A DNA stretch of 7,125 nucleotides from Actinomycetota bacterium (GTDB lineage Bacteria > Actinomycetota > Actinomycetes > Mycobacteriales > Mycobacteriaceae). The position numbers and the translations under genes are program-made. Below are positions 5,992 through 7,125 of this stretch, piece by piece (position 1 is the first letter of the stretch; each line of letters starts with the position of its first letter). Where the stretch lies: contig SYAA01000230.1 of the NCBI GenBank assembly GCA_005789055.1, positions 1 through 7,125 of the forward strand. The letters are read 5' to 3'. Below the pieces are notes generated by a model. The model did not search any database and was not told where the DNA came from. It worked only from the letters and a program-made list of their open reading frames with translations.

Positions 5992-7125
5992 GTGAATACC
6001 GACGGAACGGTGCGGCCGGGGAGTCAGCCCAGTGCTTCTGATCAGCCCAGTGCTGCTGATCAGCCCAGTGGTTCTGATCTGCGCCGGTGGCGGCGGCACC
6101 TGGCCAACGAGCGCGCCGAGGCGGCCGTCTACCGCGATTTGGCGCAGCGCTACGACGGCGAGGAACGTGAGATCCTGACGTCGATCGCCGCCGCTGAGGA
6201 ACGCCATGAGCAGCACTGGCTGGCATTACTCGGTGATCAGGTCGGCGCCCCCCTGCGCGCGGACCTGGGCACCCGGGTCCTGGCGTTCCTGGCGCGCCAT
6301 TTCGGGTCGGTGTTCGTCCTGGCACTGGTCCAGCGGTTCGAGGCCCGCGCCAGTTATGGCGATGACGCCGATGCCACGCCGACGATGGCCGCCGACGAGC
6401 AGATCCACGAGGAGGTCATCCGGGCGTTGGCCGGCCGTGGCCGCGACCGGTTATCGGGCAGCTTCCGGGCTGCGGTGTTCGGGGCCAACGACGGACTGGT
6501 GAGCAACCTGGCGCTGATCCTGGGCGTCAGCGCCAGCGGGGTGTCCGGCCACGCCGTGCTGGTGACCGGACTTGCCGGATTACTCGCCGGCGCGCTGTCG
6601 ATGGGCGCCGGTGAATACGTCTCGGTCAGCTCGCAGCGCGAACTACTGGAAGCGTCCACGCCCAGCCCGCACGTCGGCGGAGCGCTGGCCCAACTCGACG
6701 TTGACGCCAACGAACTCGAACTGGTTTACCGCGCGCGCGGCATGACGCCGCAGGAAGCCAGCGCGCACGCCGCCAGGGTGCTGCGCGACCCCGCCGTGGG
6801 CAGCCCCGATGAGTCGGGCGGCCCGGCCACCGACGTCCACGAGACCATCGGGACCGGACTCAAGGCCGCCGTCGCGAGCTTCCTGTTCTTCGCCGTCGGC
6901 GCGCTGATCCCGGTGCTGCCGTTTCTCTTCGGCCTCGAAGGGACAGTGGCCGTCCTGGTGGCCGCAGCTCTGGTCGGGGTGACCCTGCTGGGCACCGGCG
7001 TGATCGTCGGACTGCTCTCCGGCGCACCGCCGATGCGGCGGGCCATGCGGCAGTTGATGATCGGTTATGGCGCGGCCGCGATCACCTATCTGCTGGGCCT
7101 GCTGGTCGGTGGCGGGTTGGGCTGA
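5992..7125 (+). CDS. Ferritin-like/VIT1-CCC1 fusion, probable iron(/manganese) exporter, MbfA type
   Basis: A 377-residue inner-membrane protein that joins a cytosolic ferritin-like four-helix domain to a CCC1/VIT1 transporter domain, as in membrane-bound ferritin A (MbfA) of alpha-proteobacteria, which exports iron. The N-terminal domain (about 30-150) has a full diiron ligand set: E40 (LANERAEAAVY), E69-xx-H72 (AAEERHEQHW), E117 (QRFEARASYG) and E136-xx-H139 (DEQIHEEV). The VIT1 part begins at AVFGANDGLVSNLALILGVS (161-180), followed by MGAGEYVSVSSQREL (204-218). Hydrophobic helices lie at about 170-182, 185-205, 292-314, 317-342 and 355-375, the five expected for the family. The GTG start at 5992 is uncertain: GTG 5968 (GGA seven bases upstream) and GTG 6010 are in frame. 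Three QPS-x-x-D repeats precede the ferritin-like domain. The divergent neighbour is the WS/DGAT gene. The substrate is inferred from the family. Confidence 0.87.
   Translation: MNTDGTVRPGSQPSASDQPSAADQPSGSDLRRWRRHLANERAEAAVYRDLAQRYDGEEREILTSIAAAEERHEQHWLALLGDQVGAPLRADLGTRVLAFLARHFGSVFVLALVQRFEARASYGDDADATPTMAADEQIHEEVIRALAGRGRDRLSGSFRAAVFGANDGLVSNLALILGVSASGVSGHAVLVTGLAGLLAGALSMGAGEYVSVSSQRELLEASTPSPHVGGALAQLDVDANELELVYRARGMTPQEASAHAARVLRDPAVGSPDESGGPATDVHETIGTGLKAAVASFLFFAVGALIPVLPFLFGLEGTVAVLVAAALVGVTLLGTGVIVGLLSGAPPMRRAMRQLMIGYGAAAITYLLGLLVGGGLG
6025..6078 (+). repeat. Three tandem 18-bp repeats in the transporter N-terminus
   Basis: Copies at 6025-6042, 6043-6060 and 6061-6078, consensus CAGCCCAGTGCTTCTGAT with one or two changes each. 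They keep frame and encode QPSASD, QPSAAD and QPSGSD, an acidic, flexible N-terminal leader. Each of the first two junctions makes the palindrome CTGATCAG (6038-6045 and 6056-6063). Confidence 0.9.

Noticed and set aside
5921..6325. Extension of the WS/DGAT frame upstream by 135 codons
   Set aside because: It runs antisense through the divergent transporter gene; its DQxHWA repeats are only the reverse strand of the 18-bp repeats. The strong ribosome binding site fixes the start at 5920.

Overview
The window is high-GC DNA with GTG starts, actinobacterial protein families and mycobacterial-style gene content: a wax ester/triacylglycerol synthase, a lipoprotein serine hydrolase, an SCO6745-family protein and a phytanoyl-CoA-dioxygenase-like oxygenase. 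I read it as a chromosomal segment of a Mycobacterium/Mycolicibacterium-type organism. This rests on family content and base composition, not on a database match. I see no tRNA, rRNA, CRISPR array, insertion sequence or phage gene.

Layout, left to right. (1) 3-641 (+): the 3' part of a phytanoyl-CoA dioxygenase family gene, cut by the window edge. (2) 652-951 (-): a 99-residue helical protein of unknown function, convergent with the oxygenase across only 10 bp. (3) 997-1794 (-): a class II aldolase/adducin family protein, 45 bp upstream of the small gene in the same direction. (4) 1795-2137: a gap with no intact gene. It holds a protein-like minus-strand fragment resembling the C-terminal part of DUF4344 putative metallopeptidases, a second short open stretch and an 18-bp tandem duplication. 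(5) 2138-3331 (-): a beta-lactamase-fold serine hydrolase with a lipoprotein signal peptide. (6) 3332-3552: a short gap containing what looks like a broken small lipoprotein gene, with a signal peptide and lipobox but no good start and an early in-frame stop. (7) 3553-4293 (-): an SCO6745-family protein. (8) 4328-5920 (-): a WS/DGAT acyltransferase with an unusual Lys-Ala-Pro N-terminal tail and a near-perfect ribosome binding site. (9) 5992-7125 (+), divergent from the acyltransferase: a ferritin-like/VIT1-CCC1 fusion membrane protein of the MbfA type, whose N-terminus carries three 18-bp repeats.

The WS/DGAT gene and the SCO6745-family gene are 34 bp apart and probably co-transcribed. The aldolase and the small helical gene form another likely pair. 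The WS/DGAT and the iron transporter share an intergenic region of about 70 bp. No single pathway unites the window. Themes are neutral-lipid synthesis, iron handling, and oxidation or aldol-type chemistry on unknown substrates. The clearest unusual items are the histone-like basic tail on the acyltransferase, the two decayed gene remnants and the two unrelated 18-bp tandem repeats. I did not find convincing evidence of a novel multi-gene system.
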